Assembly (NCBI GenBank): GCA_038276395.1
Contig: JBBQAA010000067.1
Location: 1 to 30,216, forward strand
Length of the DNA: 30,216 nucleotides
Direction: 5' to 3'
DNA from: JBBQAA01 sp038276395
GTDB taxonomy: Bacteria; Actinomycetota; Thermoleophilia; Solirubrobacterales; Solirubrobacteraceae
This document shows positions 7,514 through 15,106 of the stretch, piece after piece. The notes under the pieces were generated by a model that worked only from the letters and a program-made list of their open reading frames with translations, did not search any database and had not been told where the DNA came from. The position numbers and the translations under genes are program-made. How positions within the stretch are numbered: the first letter of the stretch is position 1; each line of letters begins with the position of its first letter.

Positions 7514-8146
7514 TCATGGCTGGGGCATGAAGCCGCGCCCCCGGGCCAGCCGCGCGAAAGTGCGCCGGACGGCCAGCGGCGCGACGCCATAGACCGAGAC
7601 GGACGCATCCCCGAACGTGCCCTCGGCGACCCTGATGCCCAACTCGTGCTCCGGCCGGTGCGTGAGGGCGAGCAGGCCGAGGGGGAAGACCAGCAGGGCG
7701 GCGGCGACGGTCCAGCCGGGGCGATCGCGGAACACCAGGCGCAGCTCATCCTCCGCCACGCCCACGACCGGCACGCGGTGGTACCCGTAGCCGCCGAGCC
7801 ACGGCACGATCTCGCTGTGGACCGCGTCTAGGGTCAGCGCCCGCGTGCGATTCACCACGAAGCGCTCGGAGAAGCTCGCGTACCCGGGCAGCCGCGGGAC
7901 TCCGTGACCCGCGTCAACCGTCGCCACGGCGTCGGTCGGCAGGTCGGACAGGAGCACGGCGACCTCGTCGAGGGTGACCGCCCCGTAGGCGCGGATGAGT
8001 CGCTCTTCGAGCTCGCCGACGTTCAGTCGCCCCGCCGCGCAGTGGGCTCGCAGCGCATCCGCGGCCGTCTCCCGGTCCGCGTCCGAGGCGCGCATGGCGG
8101 GCGGGGTCGCACCGCCCTCTCGCTCGTGCGCCGGCACATGGCGCAT
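7514..8146 (-). CDS. DUF1707 (SHOCT-like) membrane-associated protein
   Basis: A 210-residue protein. Residues about 18-70 form a DUF1707 domain: M-R-A-S-D-A-D-R-E-T at the start, then L-R-A-H-C-A-A-G-R-L-N-V-G-E-L-E-E-R, then A-V-L-L-S-D-L-P. This motif is common in actinobacterial membrane proteins of unknown role. Later a hydrophobic stretch WTVAAALLVFPLGLLALT could be one membrane segment. The start is either the ATG at 8146 or the internal ATG at 8095, where the conserved domain begins. It runs opposite to purF, with about 64 bases between the divergent starts. No specific function can be assigned. Confidence 0.75.
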   Translation of the reverse strand: MRHVPAHEREGGATPPAMRASDADRETAADALRAHCAAGRLNVGELEERLIRAYGAVTLDEVAVLLSDLPTDAVATVDAGHGVPRLPGYASFSERFVVNRTRALTLDAVHSEIVPWLGGYGYHRVPVVGVAEDELRLVFRDRPGWTVAAALLVFPLGLLALTHRPEHELGIRVAEGTFGDASVSVYGVAPLAVRRTFARLARGRGFMPQP

Positions 8147-8171
8147 CGTAAGTCATGGCCGCCCCCGTCGC

Positions 8172-8177
8172 TAACAT
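8172..8177 (+). promoter_or_regulatory. Possible -10 box of purF
   Basis: TAACAT lies 33 bases before the purF GTG, in the gap between the divergent DUF1707 gene and purF. Here, unlike elsewhere in the window, the box would leave a short leader of about 25 bases. Confidence 0.3.
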
Positions 8178-8210
8178 CAGGCGAGTCGGACAGGGCGCCT
8201 CTCCCTTCTC

Positions 8211-9650
8211 GTGACCGACCTCCTCCCCACCCGCGACGGACCGCGCGACGAATGCGGTGTGTTCGGCGTATTCGCGCCCGATCACGACGTCGCGCGCCTC
8301 TCCTACTTCGCGCTCTACGCGCTGCAGCATCGGGGCCAGGAATCGGCCGGGATCGCCACCGCCGCCCGCGGCGGGGACATGATGATGACCCTGCGCGACA
8401 CGGGGCTCGTCTCCCAGGTCTTCGACGAGCGCAAGCTCCGCTCGCTGGACGGCGAGATGGCGATCGGCCACGTCCGCTACTCGACCACAGGCTCGAGCGG
8501 GTGGGAGAACTCCCAGCCGATCTACCGCGGTGAGGACCCGCGCGAGCTGGCGCTCGCCCACAACGGCAACCTCATCAACGCCGTCGAGCTGCACGCCGAG
8601 CTGCGGGGGCAGGGGGTCGGCTTCTCCTCGACCTCCGACTCGGAGATCATCGCCGCGCTCATCGCCACCCACCCGGCGGCGACCACGGAGGAGGCCGTGT
8701 GCGCGGTCCTCCCGCGGCTGCAGGGGGCGTTCTCGACCGTCGTCATGACCCGCGAGGGCGTCACCGCCTTCCGCGACCCGCAGGGGATCCGGCCGCTGTC
8801 GATCGGCCGCCTCGGCGACCGGCCGTGCGTGGCCTCCGAGTCCTGCGCCTTCGACATCATCGGCGCGCGCTTCGAGCGCGACGTCGAGCCCGGCGAGGTC
8901 GTCACGCTCGACGACACCGGCGTGCGCTCGCGGCGTGCGGTGGCGCCCGGCCGCCGCGCGTTCTGCGTCTTCGAGCACATCTACTTCTCCCGCCCGGACT
9001 CGCTGCTCGAGGGCAACCGCACGCAGGTCTCACGACGCAAGATGGGCGAGATCCTCTGGCGCGAGGCGCCGGTGGAGGCCGACGTCGTCGTCGCCGTCCC
9101 CGATTCCGGCAACCCCGCCGCCGCCGGTTACGCGCGCGCCTCGGGGCTGCCGCGGGACGAGGGCCTGATCAAGAACCGCTACGTCGCCCGCACGTTCATC
9201 CAACCGGGCCAGGAGCTGCGCAAGCACGGTCTGCGGATGAAGTTCAACCCGCTGCCGGAGGTCGTCGCCGGCAAGCGGATCGTCGTCGTCGACGACTCGA
9301 TCGTGCGGGGCAATACGACGCGGCAGATCGTCCAGATGCTCCGCGACGCGGGCGCGCGCGAGGTGCACATGCGGATCTCCGCGCCGCCGATCGAACACCC
9401 GTGCCACTACGGGGTCGACATGTCGACGCGCACGGAGATGATCGCCCACGGCCGCACGGTGGCGGAGATTGCCGCCGAGCTCGGCTGCGACTCCCTCGCC
9501 TACCTCTCCCTGGAGGGCGTCTACGAGGCGATCCGCCAGACGCGCGAGACCCACTGCGACGCGTGCTTCACGGGCTCCTACCCGCTGGCGGGGACCGAGG
9601 ACGCCGACGGCAAGTGGGCGCTCGAGTCGCTGCCTCTCGCGAAGGTGTGA
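8211..9650 (+). CDS. purF: Amidophosphoribosyltransferase
   Basis: A 479-residue enzyme for the first committed step, PRPP plus glutamine to phosphoribosylamine. The Ntn-type glutaminase nucleophile is Cys15 in RDECGVFGVF, preceded by a 14-residue propeptide that must be removed. LYALQHRGQESAGIA follows. The PRPP-binding loop VVVDDSIVRGNTTRQIV lies near residue 360. Cysteines in RRAFCVF, EHPCHYG and HCDACF are placed as in the Bacillus-type enzyme that carries a [4Fe-4S] cluster. The protein is therefore probably of the oxygen-sensitive iron-sulfur class. It heads the purF-recQ-purN cluster, and recQ starts 53 bases on. Confidence 0.97.
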   Translation: MTDLLPTRDGPRDECGVFGVFAPDHDVARLSYFALYALQHRGQESAGIATAARGGDMMMTLRDTGLVSQVFDERKLRSLDGEMAIGHVRYSTTGSSGWENSQPIYRGEDPRELALAHNGNLINAVELHAELRGQGVGFSSTSDSEIIAALIATHPAATTEEAVCAVLPRLQGAFSTVVMTREGVTAFRDPQGIRPLSIGRLGDRPCVASESCAFDIIGARFERDVEPGEVVTLDDTGVRSRRAVAPGRRAFCVFEHIYFSRPDSLLEGNRTQVSRRKMGEILWREAPVEADVVVAVPDSGNPAAAGYARASGLPRDEGLIKNRYVARTFIQPGQELRKHGLRMKFNPLPEVVAGKRIVVVDDSIVRGNTTRQIVQMLRDAGAREVHMRISAPPIEHPCHYGVDMSTRTEMIAHGRTVAEIAAELGCDSLAYLSLEGVYEAIRQTRETHCDACFTGSYPLAGTEDADGKWALESLPLAKV

Positions 9651-9690
9651 CTTAACGCCCACGGTGTCGCGGGGCCTCCGGGGCCGCCGC

Positions 9691-9696
9691 TAGGGT
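9691..9696 (+). promoter_or_regulatory. -10-like box of recQ
   Basis: TAGGGT ends seven bases before the recQ GTG at 9704, in the short gap after purF. It suggests recQ-purN has its own leaderless transcript. Confidence 0.45.
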
Positions 9697-9703
9697 CGAG
9701 GCG

Positions 9704-11464
9704 GTGAACCTCCACGCGGCCCTCCGGGAGCACTTCGGCTTCGGCGCCTTCCGGCCGGGTCAGGAGCAGGCCGTGGCCGGCGCGGTGGCCGGGCGCGACA
9801 CGCTCGTCGTCATGCCCACGGGGTCGGGCAAGTCGCTCTGCTATCAGCTCCCCGCGCTGCTGCGCGACGACCTCACGCTCGTCGTCTCCCCGCTCGTCTC
9901 GCTCATGCAGGACCAGGTTGACGGGCTGCGGCGGGTGGCGGGGGATCGCGTCGCGCTCGTCAACGCCCAGCAGGGCGCGGCGGCCAACCGCGAGGCGCTG
10001 GCGCGCGCCGCGGCGGGGGAGCTCAGGCTGATGTACATCGCTCCCGAGCGCTTCTCCTCGCCCGGGTTCGCCACCGAGCTGAAGGCGGCCCGGGTCGGGC
10101 TCTTCGTCGTCGACGAGGCCCACTGCGTCTCCCAGTGGGGCCACGACTTCCGCCCGGACTACTTCCGCCTGGCCGACGCCGCGCGCTGGCTCGAGGCGGA
10201 CGCGATCGTCGCGACGACGGCCACGGCGACGCCCACGGTCGCGCGGGACATCGAGCGCCGGCTCGGCCTGCGGGATCCCGTCCGCGTGGCCACGGGCTTC
10301 GATCGCCCGAACCTCTCCTTTCACGTGGTGGCGACCGGCACGCGCGTCGACAAGCGCCGGCGGATCGCGGCCGCGCTGGGCGAGCCGGACGCCCTGCCCG
10401 CCATCGTCTACGCGGGCACGCGCGCGGGTTGCGAGGAGCTGGCGCTGGCGCTCCGCCCGGCGCTCGAGGTCCCGGTCGAGCCCTACCACGCGGGGCTCCG
10501 GCGCGAGGCGCGCGCCGCCGCCCAGCGGCGGTTCATGGCCGGCGAGACGCCGGTCGTCGTGGCCACGAACGCGTTCGGCATGGGGGTCGACAAGGCCGAC
10601 GTGCGCACGGTCGTCCACGAGACCGTCCCCGGCTCCCTCGAGTCCTACTACCAGGAGGCGGGCCGCGCCGGCCGCGACGGCCTCCCGGCCCGCTGCCTGC
10701 TCTTCGCCGAGCCCAAGGACAAGGCGCTGCACGTCTACTTCATCCAGCGCGGGAAGATCGAGGACCACGAGTTCGGCGCCGCCGCGCGGCGGCTCGAGCG
10801 CGCGGCGGCCGACGGCCGCTACGACCTGCCGCTCCGGGAGGTGGCGGGCAAGCCCGACGAGGACACGGCTCGGACGCTGATCGGCCACCTCGCGCGCGCG
10901 GGGGTGATCCGCCCCGCGCCCTCCCCGCCCGACCGCGCGCTGGGCCGGATCCTCGGCCCGTGCGACGGTCGCGCGCTCGCCACCTGCCGCACCTCGGCGC
11001 GCGACGCCGAGCGCGTGCGCTGGGCGCAGTACCGCGCGGTGTGGCGCTGGGTCGAGGAGCGTCGCTGCCGCCGCGCCGGGCTGCTCGCGCACTTCGGCGA
11101 CACCTCGGGGGGCGCCGCCGCCCCGGGAGTGCCGTGCTGCGACGTCTGCGCCCCCGCGGCGGCGCCGCCCGCACCCGAGCCGGCGCGCCGAGCGGGGAGC
11201 GCGGCACCGGCGGGGGACCTCGACGGGGCGATCATCGAGGTCGTGGCCGGCGCCGAGCCCGCGGTCGGCCGCACGCGCGCCGTGGAGATCCTGCGCGGCG
11301 GTCGCTCGAAGGTCGTGGCCAAGTACTCCTACGACGGGCTGCCCGGCTACGGCGCCTACGCGCACCTGCGCGCCGACGACGTGCTCGCCCGGGTCGACGC
11401 GCTCATGGAGGCGGGCACGCTCCGCTCCACCGGCGGGCGGTTCCCGAAGCTCGAAGCGGCATGA
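9704..11464 (+). CDS. recQ: ATP-dependent DNA helicase RecQ
   Basis: A 586-residue superfamily 2 3'-5' DNA helicase for recombination repair. The Q motif region FRPGQEQAV (about 16-24) is followed by Walker A PTGSGKS with Lys43, then VVSPLVSLMQDQ, the D-E-A-H box VVDEAHCVSQWGHDFRPDY, TATAT, and motif VI GRAGRDGLPA. A zinc-binding part follows with RRCRRAGLLAHFGD and CCDVC; the cysteine spacing is tighter than in E. coli (C-C-x-x-C). A winged-helix RQC-like end is suggested by the last 80 residues; no separate HRDC domain is evident. Its stop overlaps the purN start as ATGA, an unusual partner for a purine gene. Confidence 0.94.
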   Translation: MNLHAALREHFGFGAFRPGQEQAVAGAVAGRDTLVVMPTGSGKSLCYQLPALLRDDLTLVVSPLVSLMQDQVDGLRRVAGDRVALVNAQQGAAANREALARAAAGELRLMYIAPERFSSPGFATELKAARVGLFVVDEAHCVSQWGHDFRPDYFRLADAARWLEADAIVATTATATPTVARDIERRLGLRDPVRVATGFDRPNLSFHVVATGTRVDKRRRIAAALGEPDALPAIVYAGTRAGCEELALALRPALEVPVEPYHAGLRREARAAAQRRFMAGETPVVVATNAFGMGVDKADVRTVVHETVPGSLESYYQEAGRAGRDGLPARCLLFAEPKDKALHVYFIQRGKIEDHEFGAAARRLERAAADGRYDLPLREVAGKPDEDTARTLIGHLARAGVIRPAPSPPDRALGRILGPCDGRALATCRTSARDAERVRWAQYRAVWRWVEERRCRRAGLLAHFGDTSGGAAAPGVPCCDVCAPAAAPPAPEPARRAGSAAPAGDLDGAIIEVVAGAEPAVGRTRAVEILRGGRSKVVAKYSYDGLPGYGAYAHLRADDVLARVDALMEAGTLRSTGGRFPKLEAA

Positions 11465-12081
11465 GCTTCGGGGTCGGGGTCCTCGCCTCGGGCGCGGGCA
11501 CGAACCTCCAGGCGCTCCTCGACACCGTCCACGGGCGGGAGGGGATCGCCGTCGCCGCCGTCGCCTCCGACCGGCCGGACGCGCAGGCGCTCGCGCGCGC
11601 CCGGCGCGCCGGCGTGCCTACCGCCGCGTTCCCGCTCGCCCGGCACGCCGACCGCGCCGCGCGCGACGCGGCGATCGCGGATTGGCTCGCCGGGCACGAG
11701 GTCCGGCTCGTCGTCCTCGCGGGCTACATGCAGCTCCTCTCCCCCGGGTTCCTCGCCCGCTTCCCGGGGGCGGTCGTGAATGTCCACCCGGGGCTCCTGC
11801 CCGCCTTCCCCGGGCTCGATGCCGTCGGTCAGGCCCTCGCGCACGCCGTCAAGGTCTTCGGGGTGACCGTGCACTACGTCGACGAGGGCGTCGACACGGG
11901 CCCGATCATCCTCCAGCGCGCCGTGGAGCTGCCGGACGCCCGGTCGGCGGAGGAGGTCATGGCGGCGCTCCGCCCGCTCGAGCACGCGCTCCTGCCCGAG
12001 GCGGTCCGCCTGGCCGCGCGCGGCGCGCTCTCGCTCGACCCCGCCTACCCGCGCCGTGTCCGCGTCGCCGCGACTGGGTAG
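11461..12081 (+). CDS. purN: Phosphoribosylglycinamide formyltransferase (10-formyl-THF dependent)
   Basis: A 206-residue enzyme that transfers a formyl group from 10-formyltetrahydrofolate to GAR. It begins MSFGVGVLASGAGTNLQAL. The catalytic residues are Asn107 and His109 in VNVHPGLLPAFPG, and Asp145 in EGVDTGPIILQ. The length matches the family. The ATG at 11461 overlaps the recQ stop by four bases, so translation is probably coupled to the helicase gene. The 3' end overlaps the next gene by 26 bases. Confidence 0.96.
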   Translation: MSFGVGVLASGAGTNLQALLDTVHGREGIAVAAVASDRPDAQALARARRAGVPTAAFPLARHADRAARDAAIADWLAGHEVRLVVLAGYMQLLSPGFLARFPGAVVNVHPGLLPAFPGLDAVGQALAHAVKVFGVTVHYVDEGVDTGPIILQRAVELPDARSAEEVMAALRPLEHALLPEAVRLAARGALSLDPAYPRRVRVAATG

Positions 12082-12592
12082 CGGCGCGGTCGCGCTGCGG
12101 CCGCTCGGCGAGGCCGACCGCCCGTTCCTGCTCGAGCTCGTCGGCCTCCCCGGCGTGGCCGAGTGGTGGGGCAGCCCCGATCCCCCCGAGCGGGAATGGG
12201 AGGGGCTCGTCAACGGGGGCGCGGCGTGGGCGATCGAGGTCGGCGGAGAGCTCGCGGGCTGGCTCGGCTACCACGAGGAGCTCGAGCCCGACTACAAGCA
12301 GGTGGCGCTCGACATCACGCTGGCCCCGCGCTTCCACGACCGGGGCCACGGCCGCGCCGCGCTCCGCCTCGCCGCGCGCTGGCTGATCTCCGAGCGCGGC
12401 CACCACCGGCTGACGATCGACCCCGACGCCGCCAACGCCCGGGCGATCCGTACCTACGAGTCGGTCGGCTTCCGGCCCGTGGGGATCCTCCGGCGCGGGA
12501 ACCGCAACGCCGCGGGTGAGTGGACCGACGGCCTGCTCATGGATCTCCTGGCCGAGGAGCTCCGCGAGGAGGACGACCCCTCCGCCGAATAG
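12056..12592 (+). CDS. GNAT-family N-acetyltransferase
   Basis: A 178-residue acetyl-CoA-dependent acetyltransferase. The N-terminus reads ALRPLGEADRPFLLELV and W-W-G, in the style of the AAC(6')/RimJ-like group. The acetyl-CoA loop is in F-H-D-R-G-H-G-R-A-A-L-R. A typical C-terminal segment N-A-R-A-I-R-T-Y-E-S-V-G-F-R-P-V-G follows. The GTG at 12056 lies inside purN. The substrate cannot be told: protein N-termini, small amines or aminoglycosides are all possible. It sits between purN and purH without an obvious role in purine synthesis. Its TAG stop also forms part of the presumed purH -10 box. Confidence 0.85.
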   Translation: MSASPRLGSGAVALRPLGEADRPFLLELVGLPGVAEWWGSPDPPEREWEGLVNGGAAWAIEVGGELAGWLGYHEELEPDYKQVALDITLAPRFHDRGHGRAALRLAARWLISERGHHRLTIDPDAANARAIRTYESVGFRPVGILRRGNRNAAGEWTDGLLMDLLAEELREEDDPSAE

Positions 12593-12595
12593 GAT
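12590..12595 (+). promoter_or_regulatory. -10-like box of purH, containing the stop codon of the upstream gene
   Basis: TAGGAT ends seven bases before the purH GTG at 12603. Its first three bases are the TAG stop of the GNAT gene. Confidence 0.45.
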
Positions 12596-12602
12596 CGCCG
12601 CC

Positions 12603-14186
12603 GTGGCGAGCGCTCCCGCGGACACGATCCCCCCGGGCGAGGTGAAGGTCGCGCGCGCGCTCCTCTCCGTCTCGGACAAGACGGGAATCGAGGACTTCGC
12701 GCGCGGCCTGCACGAGCTGGGTGTCGAGCTCGTCTCCACCGGCGGGACGGCTCGCGCGCTGGAGGCGGCGGGCGTCCCTCATCGCTCCATCACCGACCTC
12801 ACGGGGTTCCCCGAGATCATGGACGGGCGCGTGAAGACGCTTCACCCGAAGCTCTACGCGGGGCTGCTCGCCGTGCGCAGCGATCCGGCCCACCTCGCGG
12901 CGGCGGCCGAGCAGGAGGTCGAGTGGGTCGACCTCGTGTGCGTGAACCTCTACCCGTTCGAGCGCACCGCCGCGCGCCGGGGCGCGGGGGACGCCGAGGT
13001 GATCGAGAACATCGACATCGGCGGCCCGACGATGATCCGTGCGGCGGCCAAGAACCACGCGTTCGCGGCCCCCGTCGTCTCCCCCGAGACCTACGACGCG
13101 ATCCTCGACGAGCTCGGCGGCTCCGAGCGCCGGCTCTCGCTCGTCACCCGAGAGGCGCTCGCCGCCGACGCCTTCGCCTACACGGCACGCTACGACACGG
13201 CCATCGCGCGCTGGTTCGCCGAGAAGGGGGACGACTTCCCGCCGCTCTTCGTACGCGCCTTCGAGAAGGTCCTCGACCTGAGCTACGGGGAGAACCCCCA
13301 TCAGCGCGCGGCCTACTACTCCCAGGTCGGCGCCCGGATGCACGTGCTCTCGATGGTGCGCCAGCTGAATGGGCGGGAGCTGTCCTTCAACAACCTGCTC
13401 GACCTCGACGCCGCCCGGCTCGTGGCCGGCGAGTTCCAGGTGCCGGGCTGCGTCATCGTCAAGCACAACAACCCGTGCGGGTGCGCGGTGGGCGCGACCG
13501 CGCTCGAGGCCTACGAGCGCGCCTTCGCCGCCGATCCGATCTCCGCCTTCGGCGGGGTCATCGCGCTCAACCGCCCGGTCGACAGCGAGCTGGCCGAGGC
13601 GCTCTCCAAGCAGTTCATCGAGGTCCTCTTCGCGCCCGGCTACTCGGAGGAGGCGCTTGAGCTCCTCACGCGGAAGGAGAAGCTCCGCATCCTCGAGGAC
13701 AACGAGCGCCGCACGCCCTCGATCGAGGAGCGCCAGCTCCGCCAGGTCGTCGGCGGCCTGCTCGTGCAGGATCGCGACCTCGACCTCGAGGACCGCTCGG
13801 AGATGCACGTCGTCACCGAGCGGAGGCCGAGCGAGGCGGAGTGGAGCGAGATGCTCTTCGCCTGGAAGGTCTGCAAGCACGTGCGCTCGAACGCGATCGT
13901 CGTGACCCGCGAGCTCGCGACGGTGGGGATCGGCGCGGGGCAGACGAGCCGGGTCGACGCCGTGCGCCTCGCGCTCGAAAAGGCTCGCTCGCGAGCGCTC
14001 GACGGCGCCGCGCTCGCCTCCGACGCCTTCTTCCCCTTCGCCGACGGCCCGGAGCTCGCCTTCGAGGCGGGCGTGCGCTGCCTGATCCAGCCCGGCGGCT
14101 CCGTGCGCGACCCGGACGTCGTGGCCGCCGCCGACGCCGCCGGCGCGGCGATGGTGTTCACGAGCCGGCGCCATTTCCGTCATTAG
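12603..14186 (+). CDS. purH: Bifunctional AICAR transformylase / IMP cyclohydrolase
   Basis: A 527-residue enzyme for the last two steps to IMP. The N-terminal cyclohydrolase domain (about residues 15-210) carries ALLSVSDKTGI, VSTGGTARAL, GRVKTLHPK and NIDIGGPTMIRAAAKN. The C-terminal transformylase domain has SYGENPHQRAAYY, the catalytic KHNNPCG and the ending LIQPGGSVRDPDV. The GTG at 12603 is preferred over in-frame upstream starts because it follows the -10-like box and directly precedes the domain. Its last 29 bases overlap the end of the leftward HNH gene. Confidence 0.97.
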   Translation: MASAPADTIPPGEVKVARALLSVSDKTGIEDFARGLHELGVELVSTGGTARALEAAGVPHRSITDLTGFPEIMDGRVKTLHPKLYAGLLAVRSDPAHLAAAAEQEVEWVDLVCVNLYPFERTAARRGAGDAEVIENIDIGGPTMIRAAAKNHAFAAPVVSPETYDAILDELGGSERRLSLVTREALAADAFAYTARYDTAIARWFAEKGDDFPPLFVRAFEKVLDLSYGENPHQRAAYYSQVGARMHVLSMVRQLNGRELSFNNLLDLDAARLVAGEFQVPGCVIVKHNNPCGCAVGATALEAYERAFAADPISAFGGVIALNRPVDSELAEALSKQFIEVLFAPGYSEEALELLTRKEKLRILEDNERRTPSIEERQLRQVVGGLLVQDRDLDLEDRSEMHVVTERRPSEAEWSEMLFAWKVCKHVRSNAIVVTRELATVGIGAGQTSRVDAVRLALEKARSRALDGAALASDAFFPFADGPELAFEAGVRCLIQPGGSVRDPDVVAAADAAGAAMVFTSRRHFRH

Positions 14187-14633
14187 CGGAGTCGACCAAC
14201 GACACGACGTGGCGCGAGGGCTCGAAACGTGCGCCGGGCGGTGGCGAGGGGATCATCCCCGGTTCCACCTCGCCGTGACAGTTCGCGCAGAGGAGGACGC
14301 ACTTTCCAGGTTCTTCCCGGTAGGCGCCGAGTGACCGGCCAGCCCGAGGTTGATGCCGAAGCTCTTTTCGGACGGGACGACATGATGGAAGTGCAAGCTG
14401 ATCGGGCACCTTCCGTAGCCGCAGACCGCACAACACCCGCCGGCCTCTTCGACCAGGACTCGCTTGAGCGTCTGACCTCTCGTGACGGCCCCTCCGACGC
14501 AGCGCTTGCAGCGCCATCTAAAGCCCCGCTCACCTGCTCGGTAGCGGTGGAATTCGATGTCGCCGTGAATCCGGCAGTTGCGGATCTCTCGGGTCGAGCT
14601 GGGACCAGCAGGGCGCCCGGTGGTCTTTCTCAC
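14158..14633 (-). pseudogene. HNH endonuclease with an internal frameshift
   Basis: A GTG at 14633 starts a zinc-ribbon plus HNH protein. The N-terminal ribbon has C-R-I-H-G and C-K-R-C, then LKRVLVEEAGGCCAVCGYGR and LHFHHVVPSEKSFGINLGL. Near 14331-14342 the HNH reading moves to another frame, where SLGAYREEPGKCVLLCANCH completes the motif with C-A-N-C-H, and the protein ends at a TGA at 14158. The two halves join exactly as in intact actinobacterial HNH proteins, so one base has been lost or gained. This is either a recent pseudogene or a sequence error. Such solitary HNH genes are often mobile or phage-derived. It overlaps the purH end by 29 bases. Confidence 0.75.
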
Positions 14634-14667
14634 GAACAGATTTTCGCAGATCGACCGGACGGAAACG

Positions 14668-14741
14668 TGGGCCGCCCGGGACTCGAACCCGGATCTAACG
14701 GGTTAAAAGCCCGCCGCTCTAAGCCATTGAGCTAGCGGCCC
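14668..14741 (-). tRNA. tRNA-Lys (anticodon TTT)
   Basis: A 74-base cloverleaf on the minus strand. The acceptor GGGCCGC pairs with GCGGCCC. The D-arm has GCTC/GAGC. The anticodon stem GCGGG/CCCGT encloses loop CTTTTAA, and the T-arm is CCGGG-TTCGAGT-CCCGG. The discriminator is A. CCA is not encoded. It lies 80 bases downstream of tRNA-Glu on the same strand, probably in one transcript. Confidence 0.95.
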
Positions 14742-14758
14742 GAGCCGGAGTCTAGGAC

Positions 14759-14771
14759 GGGCGCAACGCCC
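14759..14771. other. Small hairpin in the Glu-Lys tRNA spacer
   Basis: GGGCG (14759-14763) and CGCCC (14767-14771) pair around the loop CAA. On the minus transcript it lies between tRNA-Glu and tRNA-Lys, where it could aid RNA processing. Confidence 0.35.
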
Positions 14772-14821
14772 TTCACCGGACGCGATCTCCGCCTCGACGA
14801 CGGGCGCAAGGTGAAGCGAGG

Positions 14822-14893
14822 TAGCCCCGAGGGGAGTCGAACCCCTGTCGCCGGCGTGAAAGGCCGGAATCTTGACCGTTAGACCACGGGGCC
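14822..14893 (-). tRNA. tRNA-Glu (anticodon TTC)
   Basis: A 72-base cloverleaf on the minus strand. The acceptor GGCCCCG pairs with CGGGGCT, with one G-U pair at the end. The anticodon stem CCGGC/GCCGG encloses CTTTCAC, and the T-arm is AGGGG-TTCGACT-CCCCT. CCA is not encoded. A -10-like TACTCT lies upstream at 14913-14908. Confidence 0.95.
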
Positions 14894-14907
14894 TGGGACA
14901 GACGCCG

Positions 14908-14913
14908 AGAGTA
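14908..14913 (-). promoter_or_regulatory. Possible -10 box of the tRNA-Glu/tRNA-Lys unit
   Basis: TACTCT on the minus strand lies 14 bases before the tRNA-Glu 5' end, leaving a short 5' leader for RNase P to remove. Confidence 0.35.
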
Positions 14914-14946
14914 CTCGGGCTCCGCGGGTTGATGGAATCCGCGCCC

Positions 14947-14952
14947 TACCCT
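14947..14952 (+). promoter_or_regulatory. -10-like box of tRNA-Val
   Basis: TACCCT ends six bases before the mature 5' end of tRNA-Val. Because a tRNA needs no start codon, this independently supports reading the TANNNT boxes as promoter -10 elements with the transcript starting about seven bases on. Confidence 0.45.
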
Positions 14953-14958
14953 TTCGGC

Positions 14959-15033
14959 GGGCGGTTAGCTCAGTCTGGTCAGAGCGCCTGCCTTACAAGC
15001 AGGAGGTCCCCGGTTCGAGCCCGGGATCGCCCA
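14959..15033 (+). tRNA. tRNA-Val (anticodon TAC)
   Basis: A 75-base cloverleaf. GGGCGGT pairs with ATCGCCC in the acceptor. The D-arm has GCTC/GAGC. The anticodon stem CCTGC/GCAGG encloses CTTACAA, and the T-arm is CCCGG-TTCGAGC-CCGGG. The discriminator is A and CCA is not encoded. It is divergent from tRNA-Glu. Confidence 0.96.
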
Positions 15034-15093
15034 TTCGCGAGGAGGCGCGCGCGGCTCCGGCGTGACCGGCTCGACATCGGCTCCGCCTCCGTC

Positions 15094-15099
15094 TAGGCT
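15094..15099 (+). promoter_or_regulatory. -10-like box of the secreted hydrolase gene
   Basis: TAGGCT ends seven bases before the ATG at 15107, the same arrangement as at recQ and purC. Confidence 0.45.
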
Positions 15100-15106
15100 C
15101 GGCGAC

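Noticed and set aside
9578..11365. Long open minus-strand frame opposite recQ
   Set aside because: Same shadow composition; recQ motifs are complete on the plus strand.
14757..14808. Direct repeat ACGGGCGCAA in the tRNA spacer
   Set aside because: Only two ten-base copies, with no unit structure; not an array.
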